Shown piece after piece: positions 45,525-55,226 of a stretch of 64,000 nucleotides of DNA. The position numbers were made by a program, and so were the translations under genes. The notes beneath the pieces were generated by a model, which searched no databases, was not told the DNA's origin, and saw only the letters and a program-made list of their open reading frames with translations. Origin of the DNA: Bacteroidota bacterium (GTDB lineage: Bacteria; Bacteroidota; Rhodothermia; Balneolales; Balneolaceae); the NCBI GenBank assembly GCA_009909035.1, contig JAAAOB010000159.1, positions 1 to 64,000 of the forward strand, in the 5' to 3' direction. Position 1 is the stretch's first letter. Every line of letters begins with the position of its first letter.

Positions 45525-48227
45525 ATGAAGATTCTTCAGAAAATTTTATTAGTCAGCTTGCTGACACTTATTCCTTTTTTTACTGCTAATAGCCAGCAGG
45601 CACCTGATAATCGAATTAACATTGACGGACAAAACGTATTTCTGAGCGGATCGAATATTGCATGGATAAATTATGGTCGTGATGTGGGGCCGAATTCGGT
45701 CGAATTGTCAAGGTTCGACGAAATTTTCCAAACAGTGCAAGTGAAAGGTGGAAATGCACTTCGGTTGTGGATTCATATAAACGGCACCAATACACCCGAA
45801 TGGAGCGGTGATGAGGTAAGCGGGCCGGGTTCTGGTACAATTGAGGATATAAAAGCAATTCTTGATGCCGCATGGGAGAAAAATATAAGTTTTGTGCTCT
45901 GTTTATGGTCGTTTGATATGCTGCAGGGCGCGGGTACTCAAACAGGGCTCAGTTCGGATCAAATTGAAAAAAACCGTGCACTGCTCGAGAATCCAGACAA
46001 ACTGCAGGCCTATATCAATAACGCGCTTATTCCGATGGTGGAAGCACTGGGTGACCATCCGGCAATAGCCGCCTGGGAAGTGTTTAACGAACCGGAGGGT
46101 ATGAGCAATGAATTTAACGGCTGGACACCAAATAAAGTGAATATGGCCGATATACAGATGATGGTGAACAGGGTTGCCGGAGCTATCCACCGTACGAACG
46201 AGAGTGCAATTGTATCGAATGGAGCCTGGAGTTTTCATTCACTGGCCAACACTTCACACCAGAACTCAAAGAACTACTACTCCGATGCGGAGCTTATTGC
46301 AGCCGGCGGCGATGAAGAAGGAACGCTTGATTTTTACATGGTTCACTATTATCCGTGGGGGGGTACTGAGATTTCTCCCTTTCATCACGACAAGGATTTC
46401 TGGGGATTGGATAAGCCGGTCGTTGTCGCAGAATTTGATGCTGTTGATACGTTTGGAGTGCCTGGCGACGAGACGTACGAGACGCTCTATAACCGGGGGT
46501 ATGCAGGAGCTTTAGGTTGGGAATACAGTCCCGATGGAGGAGATTTTTTTGAGAGCTGGCAGAATATCAAAATTAACATGGAGTACATGTTTGAGAATTT
46601 TGCTGAAGATGTAGCTTTAGGTAAAGTAAATCCAACTATTTTGCGACTTAGGTCTGTGCCAGATCAGATAGCCGAAGGAGATTCATCTCTGATTCAATGG
46701 AAAGCTATTTTTTCTGATCAATTGACCATGAATGGCCAACTCGTAAATAGTGAGGATTCGATGTATGTGAATCCTGCCCAAACCACCACGTACGAATTTA
46801 TAGCTATCGGTGCAGATCCAGTTGCAGCTGATACGGCTTCAGTAACTGTAGAAGTAGTGGCCCCCGGAGAGCTAAACCGGGCTTTGGGTAAAAAAGCAAT
46901 ATCATCAGCCAATGAACAAGGACTTGGAAATGAAGATCCCGGAGCGGTGACCGATGGTGATCCAGGTACCCGGTGGTCTAGCCCATACCAGGATGATCAC
47001 TGGATTTTCATTGATCTCGAAAAAGTCTTCTCGATAAATTCAGTAACACTGAACTGGGAAGTGGCTTACGGGGAGTCCTATGACATCCAGGTGTCGGTTG
47101 ATGCTCAAAACTGGACGACCGTGCATGAAGAGCGGAATGGAGATGGCGGGGTGGATGAAATTACGCTAAATCAGCCTGAAAAGGGAAGGTACATTCGGAT
47201 GAAAGGAATTAAAAGGGGAACAGAGTTTGGATATTCTCTTTGGGAATTCGAGGTCCGCGGCCTTCTTGCCGAAAATCAGCCTCCTGCGATTACACTGAAT
47301 GAGCCGCGTGACGGAATCAGCATGAGGCCGGGTTCCTCCCTGTTTTTACAGGCAAATGTTGAAGAGAGCGATAATGAACCGACGGCGGTATCTTTTTATT
47401 TGAATGATGAGTTACGGGGCACGGTTTCAGAGGCTCCCTACGAGCTGATCTTCAAAAATATTGAGGAGGGAGACTACAGCGTATATGCCACTGCCGATGA
47501 TGGAAATTTTACCGTTCAAAGCGCTGCAGCTGTTGTTAATGTAGATCCGGCCATGAGCAGTAGGCGGTTAGAAGCGGAAGATGCGTATGCCACCGGAACC
47601 ATTGAGCAGACAACGGGATCTACTGTATTGGTCAGTGGAGGCGGACTTGCTATCATTGAAGATTCCGGATCGCTTATATGGCATAACGTAGGAATGGGAA
47701 ATGAAGAAACCTATACGCTGAAGTTACGATATAACCTGCCGCATGGAGAAAAATTTCAAAAACTGAGTATTAATGGCGCAGTTACCGATACCCTGTATTT
47801 CGAAGAAGTTGGCTCGGGCTGGATGTCAAAAGATACAACGATTACGTATTCCGAGCCGATTTATACGATCAGCATTGATCACTTTTGGGGCTATTTGAAT
47901 ATCGATTATATACAACTTACGGTAGAACAGGCTGTATCAAATGAGGAGCAGGCTGATATACCAATACAGACAGAATTGCATCAAAATTACCCTAACCCCT
48001 TTAACCCGGCAACGAATATCTCTTATACCCTGTCTAAAAGTGGAAGTACAAACCTGACAGTCTACGATCTTGCTGGCCGTAAAGTGGCTGAACTGGTAAA
48101 TGGAGTTCAGTCGTCTGGCAATCATACGGTTAGCTGGGACGCCACGAGTATGGCAAGCGGTCTATATATTTATCGGCTGCAAACAAACGGATCAAGTATC
48201 AGTAAAAAGATGCTCTTAATTAAGTAG
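45525..48227 (+). CDS. GH5-type secreted mannanase/cellulase with CBM and T9SS tail
   Basis: A 900-residue modular enzyme: signal peptide (1-24), GH5 TIM barrel (about 30-365) with acid/base Glu189 in 'VFNEPEG' and nucleophile Glu303 in 'VVVAEFDAVD', a short linker domain (about 370-440), an F5/8-type C (CBM32-like) discoidin domain (about 445-585, 'DGDPGTRWSSPYQDDHWIFIDLE' split here), an Ig-like module (about 590-675, 'PPAITLNEPRDG'), a CBM6/35-like module (about 685-800) and a T9SS tail (about 815-900, 'LHQNYPNPFNPATNISYTLS'). Context points to endo-beta-1,4-mannanase activity on cell-surface or released glucomannan; the GH5 subfamily is not certain. Confidence 0.88.
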   Translation: MKILQKILLVSLLTLIPFFTANSQQAPDNRINIDGQNVFLSGSNIAWINYGRDVGPNSVELSRFDEIFQTVQVKGGNALRLWIHINGTNTPEWSGDEVSGPGSGTIEDIKAILDAAWEKNISFVLCLWSFDMLQGAGTQTGLSSDQIEKNRALLENPDKLQAYINNALIPMVEALGDHPAIAAWEVFNEPEGMSNEFNGWTPNKVNMADIQMMVNRVAGAIHRTNESAIVSNGAWSFHSLANTSHQNSKNYYSDAELIAAGGDEEGTLDFYMVHYYPWGGTEISPFHHDKDFWGLDKPVVVAEFDAVDTFGVPGDETYETLYNRGYAGALGWEYSPDGGDFFESWQNIKINMEYMFENFAEDVALGKVNPTILRLRSVPDQIAEGDSSLIQWKAIFSDQLTMNGQLVNSEDSMYVNPAQTTTYEFIAIGADPVAADTASVTVEVVAPGELNRALGKKAISSANEQGLGNEDPGAVTDGDPGTRWSSPYQDDHWIFIDLEKVFSINSVTLNWEVAYGESYDIQVSVDAQNWTTVHEERNGDGGVDEITLNQPEKGRYIRMKGIKRGTEFGYSLWEFEVRGLLAENQPPAITLNEPRDGISMRPGSSLFLQANVEESDNEPTAVSFYLNDELRGTVSEAPYELIFKNIEEGDYSVYATADDGNFTVQSAAAVVNVDPAMSSRRLEAEDAYATGTIEQTTGSTVLVSGGGLAIIEDSGSLIWHNVGMGNEETYTLKLRYNLPHGEKFQKLSINGAVTDTLYFEEVGSGWMSKDTTITYSEPIYTISIDHFWGYLNIDYIQLTVEQAVSNEEQADIPIQTELHQNYPNPFNPATNISYTLSKSGSTNLTVYDLAGRKVAELVNGVQSSGNHTVSWDATSMASGLYIYRLQTNGSSISKKMLLIK

Positions 48228-48355
48228 CGATTTTATTATTTGGCTGAGCACGATAGATACCCGGGAAAAGGACTTGTTAAACAGCAGGATGAGATATGCT
48301 GTACTGTTTTATTTTGTTGAAATTAGACTACCGCTCACAGTTTTATGATGATTGA

Positions 48356-50266
48356 ATGAGTTTACACGTTATCGACCTGCTGATTATCGGCCTCTACCTT
48401 GCTGCAACGATTTTTATAGGTTTTTGGATTTCGAACCTGGCCGGCAAAAATATTCAAAACTACTTCCTTGGCGGCAACAAAATCCGCTGGTATTACCTTG
48501 GGCTCTCCAATGCATCGGGCATGTTCGACATCAGCGGCACTATGTGGATGGTGTACCTGCTTTTTATTTACGGACTGAAAAGCATCTGGATTCCCTGGCT
48601 ATGGCCGGTGTTCAACCAGATTTTTCTGATGGTCTTTTTGTCGGTATGGCTTCGGAGATCCGGGGTGATGACCGGCGCCGAATGGATCAAGTTTCGCTTT
48701 GGTGACAGCAAGGGGGCTCACCTCTCACACATCATTGTGGTTGTGTTTGCCATTTTCAACGTAATCGGGTTTATAGCCTATGGCTTTATCGGAATCGGCA
48801 AGTTTGCCGCTGCGTTTTTGCCTTATGAACTCTCGGCTGATCCGCAGTGGAATGTCTACTACTACGGGCTGATCATAACCGCCATCACCACGCTGTATGT
48901 GGTGAAAGGTGGCATGTTCAGCGTGGTGTTTACCGAAGTCCTGCAGTTTGTGATTATGACTATTGCCTGTATCTGGGTGGGTGTTATTGCCATGCAGGCC
49001 GTATCCCCTGAAATGCTGAAAGCGGCAATACCCGCAGGCTGGATCAACCCGTTTTTTGGCTGGGAACTGGGCCTTGACTGGTCTGGACTGATGGAAACGG
49101 CCAACATGAAAATTGCACAGGATGGCTGGAACCTGTTTACCATCTTCTTCATGATGATGCTCTTTAAAGGATACCTGCAGTCTGCCGCGGGCCCGGCGCC
49201 CAACTACGATATGCAGCGGGTTCTGTCGGCCGAAACACCAAAAGATGCCGCAAAAATGAGCGGTCTTGTCAGTCTTGTGATGCTCATTCCCCGGTATATG
49301 CTTGTGGCCGGGCTTACCATCCTGGCGCTCGTGTTTTTCAGCGATCAACTGAACATGATGGGCGAGGATGTGGATTTTGAACTTGTGCTACCGTTTGCGA
49401 TGGCCAACTTTATCCCGGTTGGATTGCTGGGTCTGCTGATCGCTGCCCTGATTGCAGCATTTATGAGCACCTATGCGGCAACGGTTAACGCGGCACCGGC
49501 CTATATCGTAAACGATATCTACAAACGATATTTCAATCCTGATGCAGATGAAAAAACATATGTGTACTGGAGTTACGGTACCTCTATCCTTGTGGTCATT
49601 ATAGGGACGGCATTCGGATTCCTTGTCGGCTCACTAAACGATCTGATTCAGTGGATTGTAGCCGCCCTTTATGGCGGTTATACGGCCTCCAACCTGCTGA
49701 AGTGGTACTGGTGGAGGTTCAATAGCTATGGATACTTCTGGGGCATGCTGGGCGGTATTCTTGGTGCAATGATTATTCCGGCGATATTTACGCAGGTTAC
49801 GCCGCTTTATACCTTTCCACTCATCTTTGTGATTTCGATGACCGGTTGTATTTGGGGGTCGCTGGCCACAAAACCGGATGATGAAGAGGTACTTAAAAAT
49901 TTCTACCTGAAAGTTCGTCCCTGGGGATTTTGGGGGCCCATCCATGATAAAGTTTCGGCTGAATACAGCGGAATCGAGCCTAATGCCAATTTTAAACGAG
50001 ATATGGTGAACGTAGTGGTCGGGATTATCTGGCAAACCGCACTGACGGCAACCGGCATCTTCCTGGTAATCCAGGAATATACCTACCTGGCGATATGTGT
50101 TGCGGTGGTGCTGGTATCCATGGCATTTTTGAAAACAAACTGGTACGACAATTTGAAAGATTACCCGGATGATCATGCAAAAAATGCGGACAGCCTGATT
50201 GATACTGATCTTAAAATTGAAGGAACAGAAATTTTCACCGCAGCAGGTGAATCGGCAAAAAATTGA
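48356..50266 (+). CDS. Sodium:solute symporter (SSS family), probable manno-oligosaccharide importer
   Basis: A 636-residue inner-membrane transporter with about 14 hydrophobic segments, starting '[19 protein letters not shown]', with '[20 protein letters not shown]' as the substrate/sodium signature region of the SSS family. It is long for the family, with a C-terminal soluble tail. In Bacteroides fragilis the gene between the GH130 and epimerase genes encodes a similar sugar transporter. Here it immediately precedes GH130 (3-base overlap by the first possible start). It should move mannobiose or cognate sugars from periplasm to cytoplasm. Confidence 0.92.
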   Translation: MSLHVIDLLIIGLYLAATIFIGFWISNLAGKNIQNYFLGGNKIRWYYLGLSNASGMFDISGTMWMVYLLFIYGLKSIWIPWLWPVFNQIFLMVFLSVWLRRSGVMTGAEWIKFRFGDSKGAHLSHIIVVVFAIFNVIGFIAYGFIGIGKFAAAFLPYELSADPQWNVYYYGLIITAITTLYVVKGGMFSVVFTEVLQFVIMTIACIWVGVIAMQAVSPEMLKAAIPAGWINPFFGWELGLDWSGLMETANMKIAQDGWNLFTIFFMMMLFKGYLQSAAGPAPNYDMQRVLSAETPKDAAKMSGLVSLVMLIPRYMLVAGLTILALVFFSDQLNMMGEDVDFELVLPFAMANFIPVGLLGLLIAALIAAFMSTYAATVNAAPAYIVNDIYKRYFNPDADEKTYVYWSYGTSILVVIIGTAFGFLVGSLNDLIQWIVAALYGGYTASNLLKWYWWRFNSYGYFWGMLGGILGAMIIPAIFTQVTPLYTFPLIFVISMTGCIWGSLATKPDDEEVLKNFYLKVRPWGFWGPIHDKVSAEYSGIEPNANFKRDMVNVVVGIIWQTALTATGIFLVIQEYTYLAICVAVVLVSMAFLKTNWYDNLKDYPDDHAKNADSLIDTDLKIEGTEIFTAAGESAKN

Positions 50267-50268
50267 AA

Positions 50269-51462
50269 ATGAATAAAGAAATGAATCAGAATAGTTTTGA
50301 GGACAGGATTAATCAGCTGATGAAAGATCAAGAAGAATTTCTTTCACAAGCTAACAAACCTGTTACAAATTACAATGGCCTCTACAGCCGGTATACTCAC
50401 CCGGTGCTAACCGCCGGGCACATCCCACTGCACTGGAGATATGACCTCAATAAAAAGAATAATCCTTACCTGATGGAGCGGCAGGGAATTAACGCCGTGT
50501 TCAATCCGGGCGCCATCAAATGGAACGGGAAATACCTGATAGTGGCACGAGTAGAGGGATACGACCGGAAGTCCTTCTTTGCCATAGCTGAAAGTGAGAA
50601 TGGAATTGAACATTTCAGGTTCTGGGACAAACCACTGATAATGCCGGAAAGGGATCGACCCGATATAAATGTGTATGATATGCGGCTCACCCAGCACGAA
50701 GATGGGTGGATCTACGGTGTGTTTTGCACCGAACGCAAAGATCCTGAAGCTCCGAAACATGACACATCGGCGGCTGAAGCGCAGGCGGGAATTGCGAGAA
50801 CCAAAGATTTGAAGACCTGGGAACGTATGCCTGATTTTGAGTCTCCTTCACCCCAGCAGCGAAATGTGGTGCTTCACCCTGAATTTGTGGACGGAAAATA
50901 TGGGTTTTATACGCGTCCCCAGGACGGGTTTATCAGTGCAGGCTCAGGTGGTGGTATCGGATGGGCACTGGTGGATGATATTGAACATCCGATTGCTGAA
51001 AAAGAGGAAGTGATTGAGACACGTGAATATCACACCATAAAAGAGGTGAAAAATGGCCAGGGTCCGCCTCCTATTAAAACAGACAAAGGATGGCTCCATC
51101 TGGCACATGGTGTACGAAACACAGCGGCAGGTCTGCGTTATGTGCTTTACATGTTTGTGACAGATCCGGACAAACCATGGAAAGTAATCCATCAGCCCGG
51201 CGGGTATTTTATGGCCCCTGAAGGTGGGGAACGGGTTGGGGATGTATCGAACGTACTGTTTTCATGCGGGTGGATTCCTGATGATGACGGACGTGTATTT
51301 ATCTATTACGCCTCCTCCGATACCCGTTGCCATGTGGCCACAACGACAATAGATCGGCTTGTGGATTATTGTCTGAATACCCCGAAAGACGAACTTTGTT
51401 CAGCCGCCTCGGTACAAACCCGGATAGACCTTATTAATAAAAACCGATCGGAGAACAAATGA
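50269..51462 (+). CDS. GH130_1 4-O-beta-D-mannosyl-D-glucose phosphorylase
   Basis: A 397-residue cytoplasmic phosphorylase that cleaves mannosyl-glucose with phosphate to alpha-mannose 1-phosphate and glucose. '[25 protein letters not shown]', '[22 protein letters not shown]' and '[21 protein letters not shown]' (shown in parts) match subfamily 1 of GH130; Asp137 in YDMRL is the general acid, by analogy with Asp131 of B. fragilis mannosylglucose phosphorylase. The length also fits subfamily 1, being longer than mannobiose phosphorylases. The ATG at 50269 is chosen over a TTG two codons earlier. It overlaps the epimerase gene by 4 bases (ATGA). Confidence 0.95.
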   Translation: MNKEMNQNSFEDRINQLMKDQEEFLSQANKPVTNYNGLYSRYTHPVLTAGHIPLHWRYDLNKKNNPYLMERQGINAVFNPGAIKWNGKYLIVARVEGYDRKSFFAIAESENGIEHFRFWDKPLIMPERDRPDINVYDMRLTQHEDGWIYGVFCTERKDPEAPKHDTSAAEAQAGIARTKDLKTWERMPDFESPSPQQRNVVLHPEFVDGKYGFYTRPQDGFISAGSGGGIGWALVDDIEHPIAEKEEVIETREYHTIKEVKNGQGPPPIKTDKGWLHLAHGVRNTAAGLRYVLYMFVTDPDKPWKVIHQPGGYFMAPEGGERVGDVSNVLFSCGWIPDDDGRVFIYYASSDTRCHVATTTIDRLVDYCLNTPKDELCSAASVQTRIDLINKNRSENK

Positions 51463-52742
51463 CATCCGGGACAAGTGAAAGGGATCATTTACAACTGCTG
51501 GGCCGGGAATTGACGGAAGAACTTCAGAAAGAGATTCTTCCATACTGGATGAAAAAAGTTTCGGACGAAGAAAACGGTGGATATATTGGGCAGATTACCG
51601 GCATGGAAAAACGGAAATCAAAAGCCGAAAAATCAGTTATTCTAAATGCCCGTTTGTTATGGACATTTTCAGCGGCCTATCGCGTGTTTGGAAAGGATGA
51701 ATATCTGCAGCAAGCCCATCGGGCGTTTAGCTATATGGAAGCACATTTTTGGGACACCACCCACGGAGGGTTTTTCTGGTCTGTTGATCATAAAGGCAAA
51801 GTGTCTAATGATAAAAAACATGTATATGCCCAGGCATTTGCAATCTATGGATACAGCGAATATGGGCGGGCCACAGGGTCAGAAATATCTTTGAAACGGG
51901 CATTTGAGACGTTTGATTTACTGGAATCTCACACTGCCGATCTTACACACGGTGGTTATTTCGAGGCTTTTTCGCGCAACTGGATCCTGCTTGATGATGT
52001 TCGGCTGAGTGACGGTGATGCTAATGAAGAGCGCAGCATGAACACCCACCTCCATATTATGGAAGCATACGCCAATCTTTACAGGGTAGAATCTCGCACC
52101 GATCTCGCAAGCCGGCTTGAAGATGTTATAGATCTGATATTAACGAAAATCTATAATGAAAAAACAGGTCATTTTGACACCTTCTTTGACCGTGGATGGA
52201 ACAGACGATCCGAATGTTATTCCTACGGGCATGATATAGAAGCGGCGTGGCTGTTGATTGATGCATCTGAGGCCCTGAATGACTCAGAATTGAAATTCCG
52301 GGCTGAAAAAACGGCTGAAAAAGTTTCCTACACCACATTGAATGAAGCGATAGACCTGCAAACAAATGGTGTGTTCAACACCGGAAAAAACGGTAAACCG
52401 CTGGATAAGGATTTCCACTGGTGGGCACAGGCTGAAACCATTGCGGGCTTTTTATATGCGTTTGAATCTACCGGGGATTCTATTTTCCTGGAAAAATCTG
52501 TCTTGATCTGGCAGTTTATAAAGGATGTGGTAAAGGATTCTAATAATGGTGAATGGTATTTCAGGGTAGATACCCAGGGAAAGCCATATCGCGAGGAAGA
52601 TAAAGTGGGACCCTGGAAATGTCCCTATCATAATTCACGGGTTTGTCTGATCACTGCTGAGCGGTTCGAAAAAGGACAACTCGAACATGAATCATACCTG
52701 AAACTCAGCTCAAATTCTGACGAGCTTAAATCTGCAGAATAA
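51459..52742 (+). CDS. AGE-family epimerase, probable cellobiose/mannobiose 2-epimerase
   Basis: A 427-residue (alpha/alpha)6-barrel enzyme that converts mannobiose (or cellobiose) to mannosyl-glucose, the substrate of the adjacent GH130. Catalytic histidine positions are seen in '[18 protein letters not shown]', '[11 protein letters not shown]' and '[18 protein letters not shown]', the signature of cellobiose 2-epimerases rather than GlcNAc 2-epimerases. The start overlaps the GH130 stop codon, so the two are translationally coupled, exactly matching their joint role in the known mannan pathway of Bacteroides. Confidence 0.94.
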   Translation: MTSGTSERDHLQLLGRELTEELQKEILPYWMKKVSDEENGGYIGQITGMEKRKSKAEKSVILNARLLWTFSAAYRVFGKDEYLQQAHRAFSYMEAHFWDTTHGGFFWSVDHKGKVSNDKKHVYAQAFAIYGYSEYGRATGSEISLKRAFETFDLLESHTADLTHGGYFEAFSRNWILLDDVRLSDGDANEERSMNTHLHIMEAYANLYRVESRTDLASRLEDVIDLILTKIYNEKTGHFDTFFDRGWNRRSECYSYGHDIEAAWLLIDASEALNDSELKFRAEKTAEKVSYTTLNEAIDLQTNGVFNTGKNGKPLDKDFHWWAQAETIAGFLYAFESTGDSIFLEKSVLIWQFIKDVVKDSNNGEWYFRVDTQGKPYREEDKVGPWKCPYHNSRVCLITAERFEKGQLEHESYLKLSSNSDELKSAE

Positions 52743-52782
52743 AGCGTCAACTTAAAAAATCACCAGTAAACTTCTATCACCC

Positions 52783-53985
52783 ATGCTCACACAACTTTCA
52801 AAATATATCTTCATTTTATTCACGGGAATCATCATTTTTACAGGCTGCTCATCAGCCCCTGAAGCGGATAAGGATCTGACCCTGATTGATTCGGATGCCA
52901 CAACGGTAACCGAAAATCTCTACAGAAATTTACACGATTTTTCGGGAGAAGGAGTAATGTTTGGCCACCAGGCTACACTTTCTTACGGCTACAGATGGGT
53001 AAGCGAAGAACTCGAAGAGGGTGAATCCCGCTCGGATGTGAAAGATGTATCGGGGTCATTCCCCGCCGTCTACGGATGGGATATCGCGGATTTTCTTTGG
53101 GCAGGATCTTCAGAAGAAGAAATTCAGGAGCGGATGGAACAGTCTGCAAATTGGGTCCGGGAAGGCTTTGAGCGGGGCGGAATCATCACCTACGCGTGGC
53201 ACATGTCGAACCCGGTAACGGATGAATCCTTTTACGATACAACCGCTGCCGTTCACTCTATTATTCCCGGCGGTGAACACCATGAAAAATATAAAGAAAT
53301 CCTGGACAGGGTTGCCGAATTCTTTAACCGAATTAATGAGGTTCCCGTAATCTTTCGCCCATACCATGAACACAACGGCGACTGGTTTTGGTGGGGCAAA
53401 GGAATTGCCTCAGAAGAGGATTATATAACACTATGGAAATTCACCGTGGAGTATCTCAGGGATGAAAAGGGTGTTCATAATCTTATATATGCGTTTTCGC
53501 CTGATCGCAGCCGGATGGATATCGATAATTTTAAGGAAGATTACATGTACGGATATCCCGGGGATGAATATGTGGATATTATCGGGTTTGATAACTACTG
53601 GGATCTGGGCCACCCGGCAAATGAAACACCACCAGAACAGCAGATCGAAGAGCTTAAGCAAAGCCTGGCGTACACGGTGGAAATTGCTGAATCTAAAAAC
53701 AAAGTGGCCGCATTGACTGAAACCGGCCTGGAAGCCATTCCCGACAGCACGTGGTGGACCGATGTGATGCTGGAAGCATTTTTGACAAATGAAAACACAA
53801 GGAAAATAAGTTACTTCCAGGTCTGGAGGAATGCCAACTTTGAGCGGGAAAACCGGGATCATTACTACGCCCCGTTTCCCGGACAGGCAAGCGCAGAGAA
53901 TTTCGTGGAGTTCCGAAATCATCCGTTTGTCTACTTTGAGGATGACCTGCCGGACATGTATGCTGATCCAGTTGAATTCGAATAA
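52783..53985 (+). CDS. GH26 endo-beta-1,4-mannanase lipoprotein
   Basis: A 400-residue enzyme that cuts beta-1,4-mannan internally. It has a lipoprotein signal (lipobox FTGC, Cys22) and a GH26 TIM barrel with the signatures 'VIFRPYHEHNGDWFWWGKG' (acid/base Glu196) and 'AALTETGLEAIPDSTWW' (nucleophile Glu313). It is likely on the outer membrane, generating mannobiose for uptake. It follows the epimerase gene by 40 bases and completes the mannanase-transporter-GH130-epimerase set known from B. fragilis. A decayed paralogue lies at 62329-63477. Confidence 0.95.
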   Translation: MLTQLSKYIFILFTGIIIFTGCSSAPEADKDLTLIDSDATTVTENLYRNLHDFSGEGVMFGHQATLSYGYRWVSEELEEGESRSDVKDVSGSFPAVYGWDIADFLWAGSSEEEIQERMEQSANWVREGFERGGIITYAWHMSNPVTDESFYDTTAAVHSIIPGGEHHEKYKEILDRVAEFFNRINEVPVIFRPYHEHNGDWFWWGKGIASEEDYITLWKFTVEYLRDEKGVHNLIYAFSPDRSRMDIDNFKEDYMYGYPGDEYVDIIGFDNYWDLGHPANETPPEQQIEELKQSLAYTVEIAESKNKVAALTETGLEAIPDSTWWTDVMLEAFLTNENTRKISYFQVWRNANFERENRDHYYAPFPGQASAENFVEFRNHPFVYFEDDLPDMYADPVEFE

Positions 53986-54215
53986 AAAAATTTCCTGTTG
54001 GCCATTCTCATACGTATAAAGATATGGGATTAATTAAGCCGTACTATTAAACAATGGAGCCCTCTTTAGTTGTTTCTTTAAGATTGTACCTCGCCAATCA
54101 TAGTCACTTTTCACCCTAACCTATTTCCATTTCAGCTTTTGAGTTTAAAATTAAAAGCCAAATGTGTTCACAAAATAGGTCTTCATTAGAAATTGAAAAA
54201 TAGAGAAGGTTCAAA

Positions 54216-55214
54216 ATGAAAAATTTAAACAGGAAGGAGTTTATAACAATGACTTCACTTGGGGCTGTTACAAGTTTGGTTCCATCCGCTTTATCGAAAG
54301 TGAATAAAAAAGCTGTGTACACTCCAAAATATTCACTCTCTCAATGGGCACTGCACCGAATGCAGTTCGGAAACTCAAAGGAAGATTACGAGTCATGGAA
54401 AAAAGCGCTCTATAGAAATCCTGATCAAAACCTGGCCGGTCCGCTTCATCCACTGGATTTTCCTGAAAAAGCACGATCCATGGGATATAACACGGTTGAG
54501 TATGTGAATACATTTTTCTTTGACAAGGCCCGGAAACAGGAGTATTTGAGTATGCTTAAGCAACGCTGTGAGGATCATGGTATTAAAAGCCTTTTGCTGA
54601 TGATTGATGAAGAGGGTTTTTTGGGTGATTCTGATCCCGGTAAACGGAAAGAAGCAATCAAAAATCATAAAAAGTGGGTAGAGGCCGGAGCTTTTCTCGG
54701 TTGTAACTATATTCGGGTGAATGCTCACGCAGAGGGGAACTGGAATGATCAGAAGATGCAGGCTGCAGAAGGGCTTAAAGCCGTTTGTGACTATGCAGAC
54801 ACAATGGATATTCAGATCCTGATTGAAAACCATGGGGGTCTGTCTTCTCATCCCAAGTGGCTTCTGGAAACGATCGAGGAGACCGGTCATCCAACCCTTG
54901 GAGTGATGAACGACTTCGATAATTTTGAATGGTCGGAGGATGTAATATGGGGAAGCGGGCAAAGATATAACCGGTATCATGGTTTTGAAATGCTCATGCC
55001 TTTAACCTATTCGGTAAGTGCCAAAGCGCATCACTTTGATGACCAGGGATATGAGACGACTATCGATTTCGAACGTATGGCAAATATTATAGCCAAAAGT
55101 AATTTCACCGGTTACGTGAGCGTGGAATATGAAGGCAACTATTTCACGGAAGAGGAGGGCGTCAATTTAACACGGAATCTTCTGCAGCACTCATTTGATA
55201 ATATTCAACGATAA
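54216..55214 (+). CDS. Sugar isomerase/epimerase-like TIM-barrel protein (AP2Ec fold)
   Basis: A 332-residue protein of the xylose isomerase-like TIM-barrel type. Metal-ligand positions are suggested by 'LIENHGGLSS', 'GVMNDFDNFEW', 'KAHHFDDQG' and 'YVSVEYEGNYF'. The N-terminus ('NRKEFITMTSLGAVTSLVPSALS') resembles a Tat/Sec export signal with Arg-Lys in place of twin Arg, so it may act in the periplasm. Substrates for this family in such loci are unknown. It is separated from GH26 by 230 bases and followed in 12 bases by the metallophosphoesterase gene. Confidence 0.82.
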   Translation: MKNLNRKEFITMTSLGAVTSLVPSALSKVNKKAVYTPKYSLSQWALHRMQFGNSKEDYESWKKALYRNPDQNLAGPLHPLDFPEKARSMGYNTVEYVNTFFFDKARKQEYLSMLKQRCEDHGIKSLLLMIDEEGFLGDSDPGKRKEAIKNHKKWVEAGAFLGCNYIRVNAHAEGNWNDQKMQAAEGLKAVCDYADTMDIQILIENHGGLSSHPKWLLETIEETGHPTLGVMNDFDNFEWSEDVIWGSGQRYNRYHGFEMLMPLTYSVSAKAHHFDDQGYETTIDFERMANIIAKSNFTGYVSVEYEGNYFTEEEGVNLTRNLLQHSFDNIQR

Positions 55215-55226
55215 ACGCTGTTCCAT

